Positions 16,289-24,352 of a stretch of DNA of 64,000 nt are shown piece after piece (position 1 is the stretch's first letter; each line of letters starts with the position of its first letter). The notes under the pieces are model-generated. The model ran no database searches. It had not been told where the DNA came from and saw only the letters and a list, made by a program, of their open reading frames with translations. A program made the position numbers and the translations under genes. The stretch is from contig CAYJLF010000019.1 in the NCBI GenBank assembly GCA_964371055.1, positions 72,737-136,736 on the forward strand. The letters run 5' to 3'. Source of the DNA: CAYJLF01 sp964371055 (GTDB taxonomy: Bacteria; Eisenbacteria; RBG-16-71-46; CAIMUX01).

Positions 16289-16896
16289 GGCGTCTCCTCG
16301 TCCCGAGCCACGCGCTCGACCACGAACGCATCCCGGAATCCCAGTTCGATCACTCTCCGGCGGAGTTGCTCGGCCTCGCTCCGGCCGGACATCGCCCCGA
16401 TCCGCGCCTTGTAGAGCCCATTCTCCTCCCGAACCTCGACCGGCTCGCCGAGGTGTGCGGCGATCTCACGGGCGCGTTCCTCGGCCATGGCGCGCGACCG
16501 GGAAGCGAAGAGCTGCACGGCGAAACCGGTCGGGGTCGAACCGCCGGGAGGAAGGATGGCCCCCTCGCCGTTCACGCGCAGCCTCTCCGTCGTGACTCTC
16601 GTCTGGACGGGCGTCACATTCCCGGGGAGGGGGAACGCTTCGGACGCGCCGGAGTTGGGCCGATTGCGCGGGTCATCGGAGGGGTAGACGCGGTCCGCCC
16701 CGGGGACCGGGGGAAGATTCCTGCCCACGGCCGGCACGGGAGCGGCCGGACTCGGTTCGGCCAGATCGACGTCCTTGGAGGGAGGGGTGGCGGCCCGCCG
16801 CGCGCCCGCGCACGAGACGGCCCCGAGGAGCGCGCACAGCGCGGTCAGGAGCACGAGGCCCCGCGCCGCATCAGAAGAAGCGCCGCAACCGCGCAT
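16285..16896 (-). CDS. SPOR-domain lipoprotein
   Basis: The 203-residue protein has a signal sequence ending in a lipobox-like AVSC (Cys about 29), then a proline-rich linker. A C-terminal SPOR domain follows (TGFAVQLFASRSRAMAEERA ... GLYKARIGAMSGRSEAEQL). SPOR domains bind denuded peptidoglycan glycans at division sites. Most members are periplasmic and cell-envelope anchored. I used ATG 16896, which overlaps the end of manC by 26 bases and has GGGGAAGG upstream. A longer open frame to 17022 would lie inside manC. Being embedded between two sugar-nucleotide genes suggests cotranscription rather than a shared reaction. Confidence 0.8.
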   Translation of the reverse strand: MRGCGASSDAARGLVLLTALCALLGAVSCAGARRAATPPSKDVDLAEPSPAAPVPAVGRNLPPVPGADRVYPSDDPRNRPNSGASEAFPLPGNVTPVQTRVTTERLRVNGEGAILPPGGSTPTGFAVQLFASRSRAMAEERAREIAAHLGEPVEVREENGLYKARIGAMSGRSEAEQLRRRVIELGFRDAFVVERVARDEETP

Positions 16897-17959
16897 CGGC
16901 CTTCCCCTCTCTGACCAGGCGTCGCACCTCCTGCGCGCGATCGCGAGGACAGACCAGCGTCGCGTCCCCGGAACGCACGACGATGAGATCGCGGACGCCG
17001 AGCACGGCGACCATCCCGCCATCCTCCGCGTAGAGCACGCAGCCTTCGCTGTCGAGGCTCATCACGTCGCCGCGCTGATGGTTCCCGCGCGGGTCGGCGG
17101 GGATCAGCCCCGCAAGAGAAGTCCAACTGCCGAGGTCACTCCAGTCGAACTCCGCCTCGACCATCGTGACATCCTTGGCCCGCTCGAGCACCCCATGATC
17201 GAGCGAGATCGACGGGGCGGCCTCGAAGAATGCGCTCCACACCGCGGGATCCGCCGCGGCTGTCTCCCCCGCCGCGAGCCGGAACCGAACGGCGTCGAGC
17301 GGCGCCGCCATCTCCGGAACGTGCAGGCGCAGGAGGCGCGCCATCGCTTCGGCCCGGAAGAGAAAGATCCCGGCGTTCCAGTAGAACTCCCCGCGCGCAA
17401 GGTAGCTTTGGGCCAGCTCGAGGTCCGGCTTCTCGTGGAACTTCGAAACGACATACGCGCCGTCGATCGAGTCGACGGCATCGCCCCGCTCGATGTAGCC
17501 GTAGCCAGTTTCGGGGTAGGAAGGGCGCAGGCCGAAGATCACCAGCTCGCGTCCCTGCCGCAGAAGCGCGCGTCCCCGCTCCACCGCGGCCCAGAATCGA
17601 TCCGGGTCCGGGATCCAGTGGTCGGCGGGCAGGGCCAGGATCGCGGCGTCCCCGTGCGTGGCGAGAACCAGCTCCGTCGCGGCCCCGACCGCGGCGGCGG
17701 TATTGCGGCCCACCGGCTCCCAGAGCCAGCGATCCGGCGGAACGTCGAGGCCGAGCTTCTCCACCGCCGGGCGCAGGTCGCCCCCGATCACGACCCAGGT
17801 CCGGTCCGGCGACACCCGCGGCGCCACGCGTCCCAACGTCGCCTCCAGCAGCGACCGCTCGCCGACCAGGTCGAGGAGCTGCTTCGGTCGCAGGCTCCGG
17901 CTGAGTGGCCAGAACCGCTCTCCTCGTCCGCCGGCCAGGATGACCACATCCAGATTCAT
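16871..17959 (-). CDS. manC: Mannose-1-phosphate guanylyltransferase
   Basis: The 362-residue enzyme makes GDP-mannose from GTP and mannose-1-phosphate. Present are the pyrophosphorylase signature VVILAGGRGERFWPLSR with RPKQLL, then WLWEPVGRNTAAAVG, ALPADHWI and FHEKPDLELAQSYL. The FVEKP consensus reads FHEKP here. It lacks the C-terminal isomerase domain of bifunctional ManC/AlgA enzymes. ATG 17959 starts the recognisable domain; no Shine-Dalgarno is visible, and the frame is open further upstream without family similarity. It lies downstream of three GT4 genes and supplies a likely donor for them. Confidence 0.9.
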   Translation of the reverse strand: MNLDVVILAGGRGERFWPLSRSLRPKQLLDLVGERSLLEATLGRVAPRVSPDRTWVVIGGDLRPAVEKLGLDVPPDRWLWEPVGRNTAAAVGAATELVLATHGDAAILALPADHWIPDPDRFWAAVERGRALLRQGRELVIFGLRPSYPETGYGYIERGDAVDSIDGAYVVSKFHEKPDLELAQSYLARGEFYWNAGIFLFRAEAMARLLRLHVPEMAAPLDAVRFRLAAGETAAADPAVWSAFFEAAPSISLDHGVLERAKDVTMVEAEFDWSDLGSWTSLAGLIPADPRGNHQRGDVMSLDSEGCVLYAEDGGMVAVLGVRDLIVVRSGDATLVCPRDRAQEVRRLVREGKADARLRRFF

Positions 17960-18045
17960 GAGAGCGACCGTAACGCGGCTCCTCGGGAACCGGCAACCGG
18001 ATTGTTGGTTTCGCCCGACCGGCGGGACCGCGGTGCCATCCGAAC

Positions 18046-19212
18046 CTACTTCACGACGGTCAGGCGCGTCGACTCGGGGGTGGAGGATCGCGGGAGCCGC
18101 ACCGGGCGAGGCCCGCCGCTGATCAGGTCCAGGTAGACCGCTTCGGTGGCATCCACGATCCGGCTCCACGAGTAGTGACGCTCGGCGTGGCGACGGCACC
18201 GCTCGGCGACCAGCGCGACTTCGGAGGGATGGTCCAGCAGGTGGCGCAGCTTCGCGCGGAGATCGTTGACGTCGCGGGTCTGGAACGTCACGGCACAGTC
18301 CTCGATCACCTCGAGGTTCTCAGGGATGTCGCTGGCCAGCACGCACTTTCCGTGCGAGATCGCTTCGATGAGCGAAATCGACAACCCTTCCAGCACGGAC
18401 GGCTGCACGACCATGTAGGCATTCGACCACAACTCGTCCAGGACGTCACCGTAGACATAGCCGAGCATCACGATCCGCTCGTCGTTGTTGCGGATCTTCA
18501 TGAGGGAGTCGACATAGCCGTCGCTGAAGGAGGAACCGCCGGCCAGGACCAGGCGCGCATCGGTGTCGAGGGTCGTGAAGGCCTCGAGCAGGTGGTGGCA
18601 CCCCTTCTCCGGCACGAGCCGCCCGACGAAGAGAATGTACGGGTGTCCATCGAGACCAAACCGCTTCAGCTTGTTGATCGGGCGATGGATCCCGGGGTTG
18701 GCGCCGTTCGGGATCATCACCGTGTTGACGTGGTACTTGCGGTCGAAGTAGTCGCGCAGCGTCTTGCTCACGACGATCGTCTGGTCCGGAAAACGGATGG
18801 CGGGGATCTCGCAGGTGCGCAGGAACCACTGCGCCATCCGGCCCCACTTCCCCCGCTCCCAGTCGAGGCCGTGCACGGTCACGACGGTCTTCGCACCGAA
18901 GAGCCGCGGCAGCCCGGCGAAGACCGAGGGGCCGAGCGCGTGGTAGTGCACGACGTCATACCGCCGGAAGAGCGCGTCGATGGTCGAAAAGGCGCAGTGG
19001 GTGATCGCGTCCAGGTGCTTGGTGTTGATGCTCGGCAGGCGGCGGATTCGCACGCCGCGATAGGTCCCATGCTGGTGCGAGTAGTAGAAGCGGCTGAAGA
19101 CGTCCACCTCGTGCCCACGCTCGGCCAGACGCACGCCGATCTCCTCGACGTGACGTTCGATCCCCCCGTAGGTCGCCGGGATCCCCTTCTGGCCGATCAT
19201 GGCGATTCTCAT
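18046..19212 (-). CDS. Family 4 glycosyltransferase (DUF1972-like N terminus)
   Basis: The 388-residue GT-B enzyme starts with MRIAMIGQKGIPATYGGIERHVEEI, the N-terminal block (often called DUF1972) of rhamnosyl- and mannosyltransferase-like proteins. The C-terminal GT4 domain has PYILFVGRLVPEKGCHHLLEAF and the EX7E-type segment VVQPSVLEGLSISLIEAISHGK. It should act at the inner face of the inner membrane on the lipid-linked oligosaccharide. The ATG overlaps the preceding glycosyltransferase stop (ATGA). The sugar specificity cannot be read from sequence; the nearby manC makes GDP-mannose a candidate donor. Confidence 0.88.
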   Translation of the reverse strand: MRIAMIGQKGIPATYGGIERHVEEIGVRLAERGHEVDVFSRFYYSHQHGTYRGVRIRRLPSINTKHLDAITHCAFSTIDALFRRYDVVHYHALGPSVFAGLPRLFGAKTVVTVHGLDWERGKWGRMAQWFLRTCEIPAIRFPDQTIVVSKTLRDYFDRKYHVNTVMIPNGANPGIHRPINKLKRFGLDGHPYILFVGRLVPEKGCHHLLEAFTTLDTDARLVLAGGSSFSDGYVDSLMKIRNNDERIVMLGYVYGDVLDELWSNAYMVVQPSVLEGLSISLIEAISHGKCVLASDIPENLEVIEDCAVTFQTRDVNDLRAKLRHLLDHPSEVALVAERCRRHAERHYSWSRIVDATEAVYLDLISGGPRPVRLPRSSTPESTRLTVVK

Positions 19213-20480
19213 GCCGCCACCTCGCGATAGACGGCCAACAGCCGCTCGAGGTGGGCTTCCTCGGCATGATCCCGCTCGATGACCCGGCGCGCTTCTTCCC
19301 CCATACCCTTCAGATCGGCCTCGGGGCCGGTCATCCAGAGCAGCGCCTCGGCGAGAGAACCGGGATCCCCGGGACGGAACAGTCTCCCGGTCACGCCGTC
19401 ACGCACGAGTTCCGGGATCCCGCCGATCCTTGAACCCACCACGGCCCGGCCCAGCGCGAAGGGCTCCAGGATGGAGAAGGGGAGGTTTTCGTACCACTCG
19501 GAGGGCACGACGGTGAAGGCGGCCGCGCGGATCGCGTCAAAGAGCGCTTCTCCGCTCCGATATCCCCGCAGGAGAATCCGGCCGTCCGGGCAGTGCCGCG
19601 CGATCGACTCCTCGATCTGACCCGAAAGCGGCCCCTCGCCCAGCACCTCCAGCCGCGCGCGCCCGGCGGGCAGAAGCGCCATCGCCCGCACGAGCGTTTC
19701 GATCCCCTTTTCCCGCGACAGGCGCCCGATGTAGACGAGAGGCACCGGGGCGCCGGGCGGGCACTCCGGCACCGGCGAGGGACGGTACCGTTCGAGCGGC
19801 ACGAAGTAGGGAAGGTGCACGAGGCGATCGCGCGCGAGGCCGAAGCTCGCCACCTTTTCCAGGAGGAACTGACTGGGACAGAGAAACCGGCTCACGCGGC
19901 CGTAGGTGCCCAGTCCCCGGTGGAGATAGGCCTCGACGGCGCCGACCAGGCTGGCGCCGCGCGCGTTGAGCAGGCAGCGGTGTCGCACGGCTTCGAAGTA
20001 GCGCCCGCCGCGGCACCGTTCGCAGATCTCGCCGTGGGTGTGAAGAAGGTAGCCCGGGCAGACCAGCTTGTAGTCGTGGAGCGTCTGAACGACCGGCACT
20101 CCGGCGCGGGCGAAGGCCAGGACGATCGAAGGCGAGAGCTGATGATAGATGTTGTGGAGGTGCGCCACCGGCGTCGGCCCCGGACTGCCGCCGTTCCACG
20201 CCGCCCGCCGGGTCAGCGCGCGGGCGTGCGCCGCCGCCCCCGGGTGGTAGATGCTGCGCCACCCCTGCACCAGCTTAGCGCCGAGGGACCCCCCGGCCCG
20301 GAAGTCGACCTCCGGCACGAACCGATCTCCCGGTCCCGCCGCGAGATTGCGCGGGTGCGCCATCGACAGGTGACGCACTTCGTGCCCGTGACGCCGCAGC
20401 GCCTCGGAGAGGTCGAGGTAGTACCGCTCGGCCCCACCCTTCACGAAGTGGTACTTGTTCACCTGGATGATGCGCATCAT
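19209..20480 (-). CDS. Family 4 glycosyltransferase
   Basis: The 423-residue GT-B protein opens with IIQVNKYHFVKGGAERYYLDLSEAL. Its acceptor side includes VVQTLHDYKLVCPGYLL and a cysteine-rich ICERCRGGRYFEAVRHRC segment, as seen in a GT4 subfamily common in exopolysaccharide clusters. The donor side has PLVYIGRLSREKGIETLVRAM and VVPSEWYENLPFSILEPFALGR. Two ATGs in tandem lie at 20480 and 20477 behind GGAGAGG; I used the first. The start overlaps the stop of the next upstream gene. The open frame continues upstream through that gene, but only as a shadow. Confidence 0.88.
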   Translation of the reverse strand: MMRIIQVNKYHFVKGGAERYYLDLSEALRRHGHEVRHLSMAHPRNLAAGPGDRFVPEVDFRAGGSLGAKLVQGWRSIYHPGAAAHARALTRRAAWNGGSPGPTPVAHLHNIYHQLSPSIVLAFARAGVPVVQTLHDYKLVCPGYLLHTHGEICERCRGGRYFEAVRHRCLLNARGASLVGAVEAYLHRGLGTYGRVSRFLCPSQFLLEKVASFGLARDRLVHLPYFVPLERYRPSPVPECPPGAPVPLVYIGRLSREKGIETLVRAMALLPAGRARLEVLGEGPLSGQIEESIARHCPDGRILLRGYRSGEALFDAIRAAAFTVVPSEWYENLPFSILEPFALGRAVVGSRIGGIPELVRDGVTGRLFRPGDPGSLAEALLWMTGPEADLKGMGEEARRVIERDHAEEAHLERLLAVYREVAA

Positions 20481-21637
20481 CCTCTCCGCACCGTCTCGGC
20501 GCCCTCGTAGAGCGCCGCGGTCGCCTCGGTCATCCGCCGGGCCGTGAACCTCTCCTCGAACCGGCGCCGTCCTCGCGTCCCCAGCGCGCGACGCCACTCC
20601 GCGTCGAGCAGAAGGCGCCGCAGGGCGTCCCGCAGCGCTCCCACGTCGCCGGGGGGGAGCAGAAGACCGGTCTGGTCGGGGACGACCAGCTCGGGGATGC
20701 CGAAGATGGCGCTCGCCGCGACCGGCAGCCCGGCCGCCATCCCCTCGATGATGGCGAACGGCATCGTCTCGACCGTCGAAGGGAGCACGAGCAGGTCGAA
20801 GGCGTGCATCAGCCGCGGCGCGTCTTCCCGGTGTCCCAACCAGACGATCCGGCCCCCCCGCTCGAGATCCGCTCCCTGTGCGCGCAGCCTCTCCGCCTCT
20901 TCCCCTTCGCCGACCACGACCAGCACGAAGCGCGGCAACCCCGTCTCCCGCGCGAGTCCGCCGAGCGCCTCCACCAGGAAGTGGTGCCCCTTGCGGCGCG
21001 TCAGGCGTCCGACGATGCCGATCACGATCGCGTCGCCCGCGTTCCAGGCGGTCCGCAGCGCGGCCCGCTCCTCCGGACTCGGAGGCGGGGCCTCTTCCAC
21101 CCCGTTCTCCACGATCGAGACGAGGTCGGGCGCGAGTCCGTGCCGTCGCACCAGGAAGCCCCGGTTGCTCTTCGTGTTGACGATGACGCGGTCGATCCAT
21201 TGCGTGAAGAGGAGCTTGAGGACGAAGGTCCGGTAGCGCCGCTCCACCATCGGCAGGTGCTCGGTCGAGACCACCCGCCGGTAGCCCGCTTCGCGCGCCG
21301 CCCAGGCGACGGACGAAACGCCGCCGTCGTAGACGCTCGGCAGGTTCAGGTGGAGGATCTCCCCGCCGACCTCCCGCAGAAGGCGCACGGTCGCGGGGAG
21401 CCTTCGCGCCCAGTCCAGGCCGAGACGCGGGAGACGATGGATCCGGACTCCCGCCGCGCGCATCCTCGCGGCCAGCACGTCCGCCCCCTCGACTGGAGGG
21501 AGCACGCAATCGAGCTCGTACCGTTCGGGGTCGAGGTGTCGGGCGAGCAGCGCGAGGTACCCCTCCGCACCGCCGAAGTACTCGGCGTCGGAGAAGAAGG
21601 TCACGCGGAGCTTCCGGGCGACGGCAGGCGCGATCAT
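20477..21637 (-). CDS. Family 4 glycosyltransferase
   Basis: The 386-residue GT-B enzyme has the N-terminal block KLRVTFFSDAEYFGGAEGYLALLARHLD. Its donor-binding half includes VIGIVGRLTRRKGHHFLVEAL and DLLVLPSTVETMPFAIIEGMAAGLPVAAS, with an EX7E variant in the last. The ATG has GGAGGGCGGCAC upstream, and ATGA overlap with the preceding membrane gene indicates coupling. It is one of three consecutive GT4 genes, so the repeat unit probably contains at least four sugars including the one added by the initiating transferase. The specificity is unknown. Confidence 0.88.
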   Translation of the reverse strand: MIAPAVARKLRVTFFSDAEYFGGAEGYLALLARHLDPERYELDCVLPPVEGADVLAARMRAAGVRIHRLPRLGLDWARRLPATVRLLREVGGEILHLNLPSVYDGGVSSVAWAAREAGYRRVVSTEHLPMVERRYRTFVLKLLFTQWIDRVIVNTKSNRGFLVRRHGLAPDLVSIVENGVEEAPPPSPEERAALRTAWNAGDAIVIGIVGRLTRRKGHHFLVEALGGLARETGLPRFVLVVVGEGEEAERLRAQGADLERGGRIVWLGHREDAPRLMHAFDLLVLPSTVETMPFAIIEGMAAGLPVAASAIFGIPELVVPDQTGLLLPPGDVGALRDALRRLLLDAEWRRALGTRGRRRFEERFTARRMTEATAALYEGAETVRRG

Positions 21638-23229
21638 GTGCCGCCCTCCCCCAGCTCCAGGATCCGCGCGCCGGGCCACTGCAGGTCACGGCGAACTCCT
21701 CCGCGTCGTTCGAACCACGCGCTCCACCTCCCCTCCCGATCGATGTCCTTCGGGCGGAGGAAGAGCACCCAGGTTCGGCGATGGGCCAGGCGCAAGGCCT
21801 CGAAGCGTTCGGTCTGCTCCTCGAACGGGGTGCCGGCCCAATAGCCCGGCCAGGCGTCGGCCACCGTCAGGCCGGGAGGCCTGCCGCCCGGCAGCCGCCA
21901 GTAGTAGTCACGGAGGGGAACCTCGGTCCCGACGATGAAGAGGAGATCGCCGGGCGCCGCTTCCTGCCGCAGGAACGCGGCCACGGAGCGCGCGTCGTCC
22001 TTCTGGTGGGCGGGGTTCCGCTGCAGGTTGGCCAGGCTCACCCCGGTCGGGATGAGGAGCGCCCCGCCCAGCGCCAGGCGGAACACGAGGCGTCGCGGGG
22101 CCGTGACCCCCGCCGCCAGGATGACGAGGACGGCCGGCAGCGCCGCCGCGGCGTAGCGCACGTTCATCATCTTGATGTTGAGCTGCGCCACCACGAAGGC
22201 CGCGAGCACCGGCACGACCGCGAGGAGGAGCCAGGCGCGCGCCGGCGAGCCGAGTCGCCACAGCCGCGCCGAACCGAGACCCGCCACACTCCCGAACGCC
22301 AGCGCCACCCAGAGGAGGGCCGGCAGGTGTCGCTCGATGATCCGGCGCAGACCGACCCGATCCGCTTCATGGAGCTCCCGTAACGACGGGCCGTAACTGA
22401 AGCCGGTCGCCAACGCCAGGTAGGCGTAGGGCACCCCGAGGAAGGAGGAGGCCGTGCTTCCGCGGACCTCCTCGAGGCGCTCGGCGGGCGGACCGCCGAA
22501 CGCTCCGGAGGGAGCGAGCGACCGCTGGTAGAACTGGACGAGCCAGGGTGACAGGCAGATCAAGCTCACGGCCCACCCGAGCAGGAGCGGCCGCCAGAGC
22601 TTCCGGCCGGCGCCGCCGCGCAGGACCAGCCAGAGCCCCTGCGCGAGACCGACGAAGACGTAGGAGAGATTGCTCAACAGACCGACGAGGTTCCAGCCGG
22701 CCCCGGCCAGCCAAGGGATACGGCGCGGTGTGCGGGCGACCGAACCCGGCGCAAACTCCCGCGCGTCATCCCGCTCGCGCGCGGTCCACACGCCCATCGC
22801 GCCGATCACCGCCAGGATCATGAGAATGTAGCCGCGGATCTCCTGCGAGTACCAGATGTGGAACGGATTGACCGCGATGAGGCCGGCTGCCGCCAACGCC
22901 GGGCCGGCGCCCAGGAGCGGGCGAACCGCGCCATAAAGGAGCGGCACTGCGGCCGTGCCGACGAGCGCACCGAAAGCCCTCAACGCGAACTCGCCGTCGC
23001 CGAAGAGACGACTCCACCCGTGGAGGAGCAGCGCATGTCCCGCCCCCTGCAGGTTGATGAAGAACTTGTCCGGCGTCATCGGCTCGAACACGCCGGCATA
23101 GACCAGAGTGAAGGTCTCGTCGACCCAGATCGAGGATCGCGTCAGTCCCCAGAATCGCAGCACCGCGGCCACGATCGTCAAAGCCAGCACGACCGGCAGG
23201 GCCGTGCGCTTCACTCCGGCGCCCCGCAT
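21634..23229 (-). CDS. PMT/GT39-like membrane glycosyltransferase
   Basis: The 531-residue protein begins with a transmembrane helix followed by the acidic first luminal loop RSSIWVDETFTLVYAG, where the WVDE dyad is typical of GT-C enzymes of the PMT_2/ArnT type. Around ten more helices follow, then a C-terminal soluble domain (EVPLRDYYWRLPGG ... RFEALRLAHRRTWVLFL). These enzymes use polyprenyl-phosphate sugars outside the membrane. The ATG overlaps the stop of the sugar transferase gene (TGATG), with GAGGAG upstream. It may add a side sugar to the polymer or to another acceptor; the donor is not evident. Confidence 0.75.
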   Translation of the reverse strand: MRGAGVKRTALPVVLALTIVAAVLRFWGLTRSSIWVDETFTLVYAGVFEPMTPDKFFINLQGAGHALLLHGWSRLFGDGEFALRAFGALVGTAAVPLLYGAVRPLLGAGPALAAAGLIAVNPFHIWYSQEIRGYILMILAVIGAMGVWTARERDDAREFAPGSVARTPRRIPWLAGAGWNLVGLLSNLSYVFVGLAQGLWLVLRGGAGRKLWRPLLLGWAVSLICLSPWLVQFYQRSLAPSGAFGGPPAERLEEVRGSTASSFLGVPYAYLALATGFSYGPSLRELHEADRVGLRRIIERHLPALLWVALAFGSVAGLGSARLWRLGSPARAWLLLAVVPVLAAFVVAQLNIKMMNVRYAAAALPAVLVILAAGVTAPRRLVFRLALGGALLIPTGVSLANLQRNPAHQKDDARSVAAFLRQEAAPGDLLFIVGTEVPLRDYYWRLPGGRPPGLTVADAWPGYWAGTPFEEQTERFEALRLAHRRTWVLFLRPKDIDREGRWSAWFERRGGVRRDLQWPGARILELGEGGT

Positions 23230-23939
23230 CAGAAGGCTCCTCGGCGGCTCAACACCGCCGGAATGGTCCGCAGGAGGATCGAGAGGTCGGTGCGGAAGGA
23301 GCGCCGTTCGACATACTCCATGTCCATCCGCATCCACTCGTCAAAGCTGACTCCGCTGCGCCCGCTCACCTGCCAGAGACAGGTGATGCCCGGGCGGACG
23401 GAGAGGCGGCGAAGCTGCCACGGCTCGTACTGCACGACCTCTTCGGGGATGGGTGGACGCGGCCCGACCAGGGACATGTCCCCCTTGAGAACGTTCCAGA
23501 GCTGCGGGAGCTCGTCGACGCTGGTGCGACGCAGCCAGGCGCCGACCCGGGTCGCGCGCGGATCGCGCTGGATCTTGAAGACCGGTCCTTCGACCTCGTT
23601 GAGGTGGTTCAGCGCCGCGCGAAGCGCCTCGGCATCGCGCACCATCGACCGGAACTTATAGAAGCGGAAGACCCGGCCACCTTCACCCACCCGCCGCGAT
23701 CGGTAGATGACGGGACCCGGAGAGTCGAGCCGGATGGCGAGGGCGATCAGCGCGATGATCGGGGCGAGCAGGATCAACCCGATGGCGGCGGCCAACGCGT
23801 CGAAGAGGCGTTTTCCGGCGCAGAGGTAGAGCCCTCGCGCCGGCGCGAGCGGGACCGGACCGATCCCGTCGGCGCGCGCGCCATCCCTCGGGGCCGACGG
23901 TGCAGTCCCGGGACGTTCGTTCAACAGATCCGGACTCAA
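23229..23939 (-). CDS. Initiating undecaprenyl-phosphate sugar phosphotransferase (PglC/WcaJ type)
   Basis: The protein has the bacterial sugar transferase domain: GKRLFDALAAAIGLILLAPIIALIALAIRLDSPGPVIY membrane-entry helix region, then RFYKFRSMVRDAE, LRRTSVDELPQLWNVLKGDMSLVGPRPP, and LSVRPGITCLWQVSGRS. It transfers a sugar-1-phosphate to undecaprenyl phosphate, starting the repeat unit. It has no WcaJ-type N-terminal helices. I prefer TTG 23939, giving 236 residues, because that codon overlaps the stop of a small upstream frame (TTGA) as at other junctions here, and AGAAGGG lies upstream. TTG 24062 would extend it by 41 unrelated residues. A consensus promoter lies at 24323-24351. Confidence 0.85.
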   Translation of the reverse strand: MSPDLLNERPGTAPSAPRDGARADGIGPVPLAPARGLYLCAGKRLFDALAAAIGLILLAPIIALIALAIRLDSPGPVIYRSRRVGEGGRVFRFYKFRSMVRDAEALRAALNHLNEVEGPVFKIQRDPRATRVGAWLRRTSVDELPQLWNVLKGDMSLVGPRPPIPEEVVQYEPWQLRRLSVRPGITCLWQVSGRSGVSFDEWMRMDMEYVERRSFRTDLSILLRTIPAVLSRRGAF

Positions 23940-24055
23940 GCGCCGAGCGCCCTTCTCTGGAGACGAGAGTGAGTTCCGGGAAACAGGACACCGCCCCTTC
24001 GAGCGGCATGGACCGGTACGGTCCCGCACAAGCCGAGGCCGACGAACCCGTGCAT
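23936..24055 (-). CDS. Possible 39-residue leader ORF before the sugar transferase
   Basis: The frame runs from ATG 24055, nine bases after AGGAGG, to a TGA that overlaps the TTG of the sugar transferase. It would encode a short basic peptide (MHGFVGLGLCGTVPVHAARR...), with no recognisable similarity. The start signal is better than that of the overlapping longer transferase frame. It may be a coupling or leader peptide, or simply chance. Confidence 0.35.
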   Translation of the reverse strand: MHGFVGLGLCGTVPVHAARRGGVLFPGTHSRLQRRALGA

Positions 24056-24076
24056 GGTACAAGGCCTCCTCTAGCC

Positions 24077-24096
24077 CCGTCCGAGCGATCGGACGG
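24077..24096 (-). promoter_or_regulatory. Hairpin just upstream of the leader-ORF ribosome site
   Basis: An eight-pair perfect stem (CCGTCCGA/TCGGACGG) with a four-base loop lies about 10 bases before AGGAGG. No U-tract follows, so it is not an ordinary terminator. Confidence 0.4.
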
Positions 24097-24322
24097 TCCG
24101 AGATCGAGACGTTCTGGAAACCTCGAGGATCCGAGGCCTACTGGTGTCATTCTCCAGGGTTGCGTGGCGGAATCAGGTCGTCCTGAGTCCCCTGAACGCC
24201 TTGTACCAAGGGGTCGATCGCGCTTCCTCCCGGTGCCCTCGGCTCGTCGCCGCCGGCCTGTCGGCCGAGGCGACCCGCCTGGATCCGTGGATCTGGACCC
24301 ATGGCGTCTTCACTGCGCCCCA

Positions 24323-24351
24323 AGTATAGCGAAATGGAGGCAGGATGTCAA
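24323..24351 (-). promoter_or_regulatory. Near-consensus sigma-70 promoter of the sugar transferase-glgA unit
   Basis: A perfect TTGACA (24346-24351), a 17-base spacer and TATACT (24323-24328, 5/6) lie on the minus strand. The -35 begins two bases past the stop of the Wzy-like gene. The predicted start near 24316 gives a leader of about 260 to 375 bases before the first gene. It is among the best-looking promoters in the window. Confidence 0.75.
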
Positions 24352-24352
24352 C

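Noticed and set aside
24063..24316. Cyclic di-GMP (GEMM) riboswitch in the long leader
   Set aside because: A CCACGCAACCC segment is reminiscent, but the conserved GGGCAAACC and tetraloop-receptor parts are not found.
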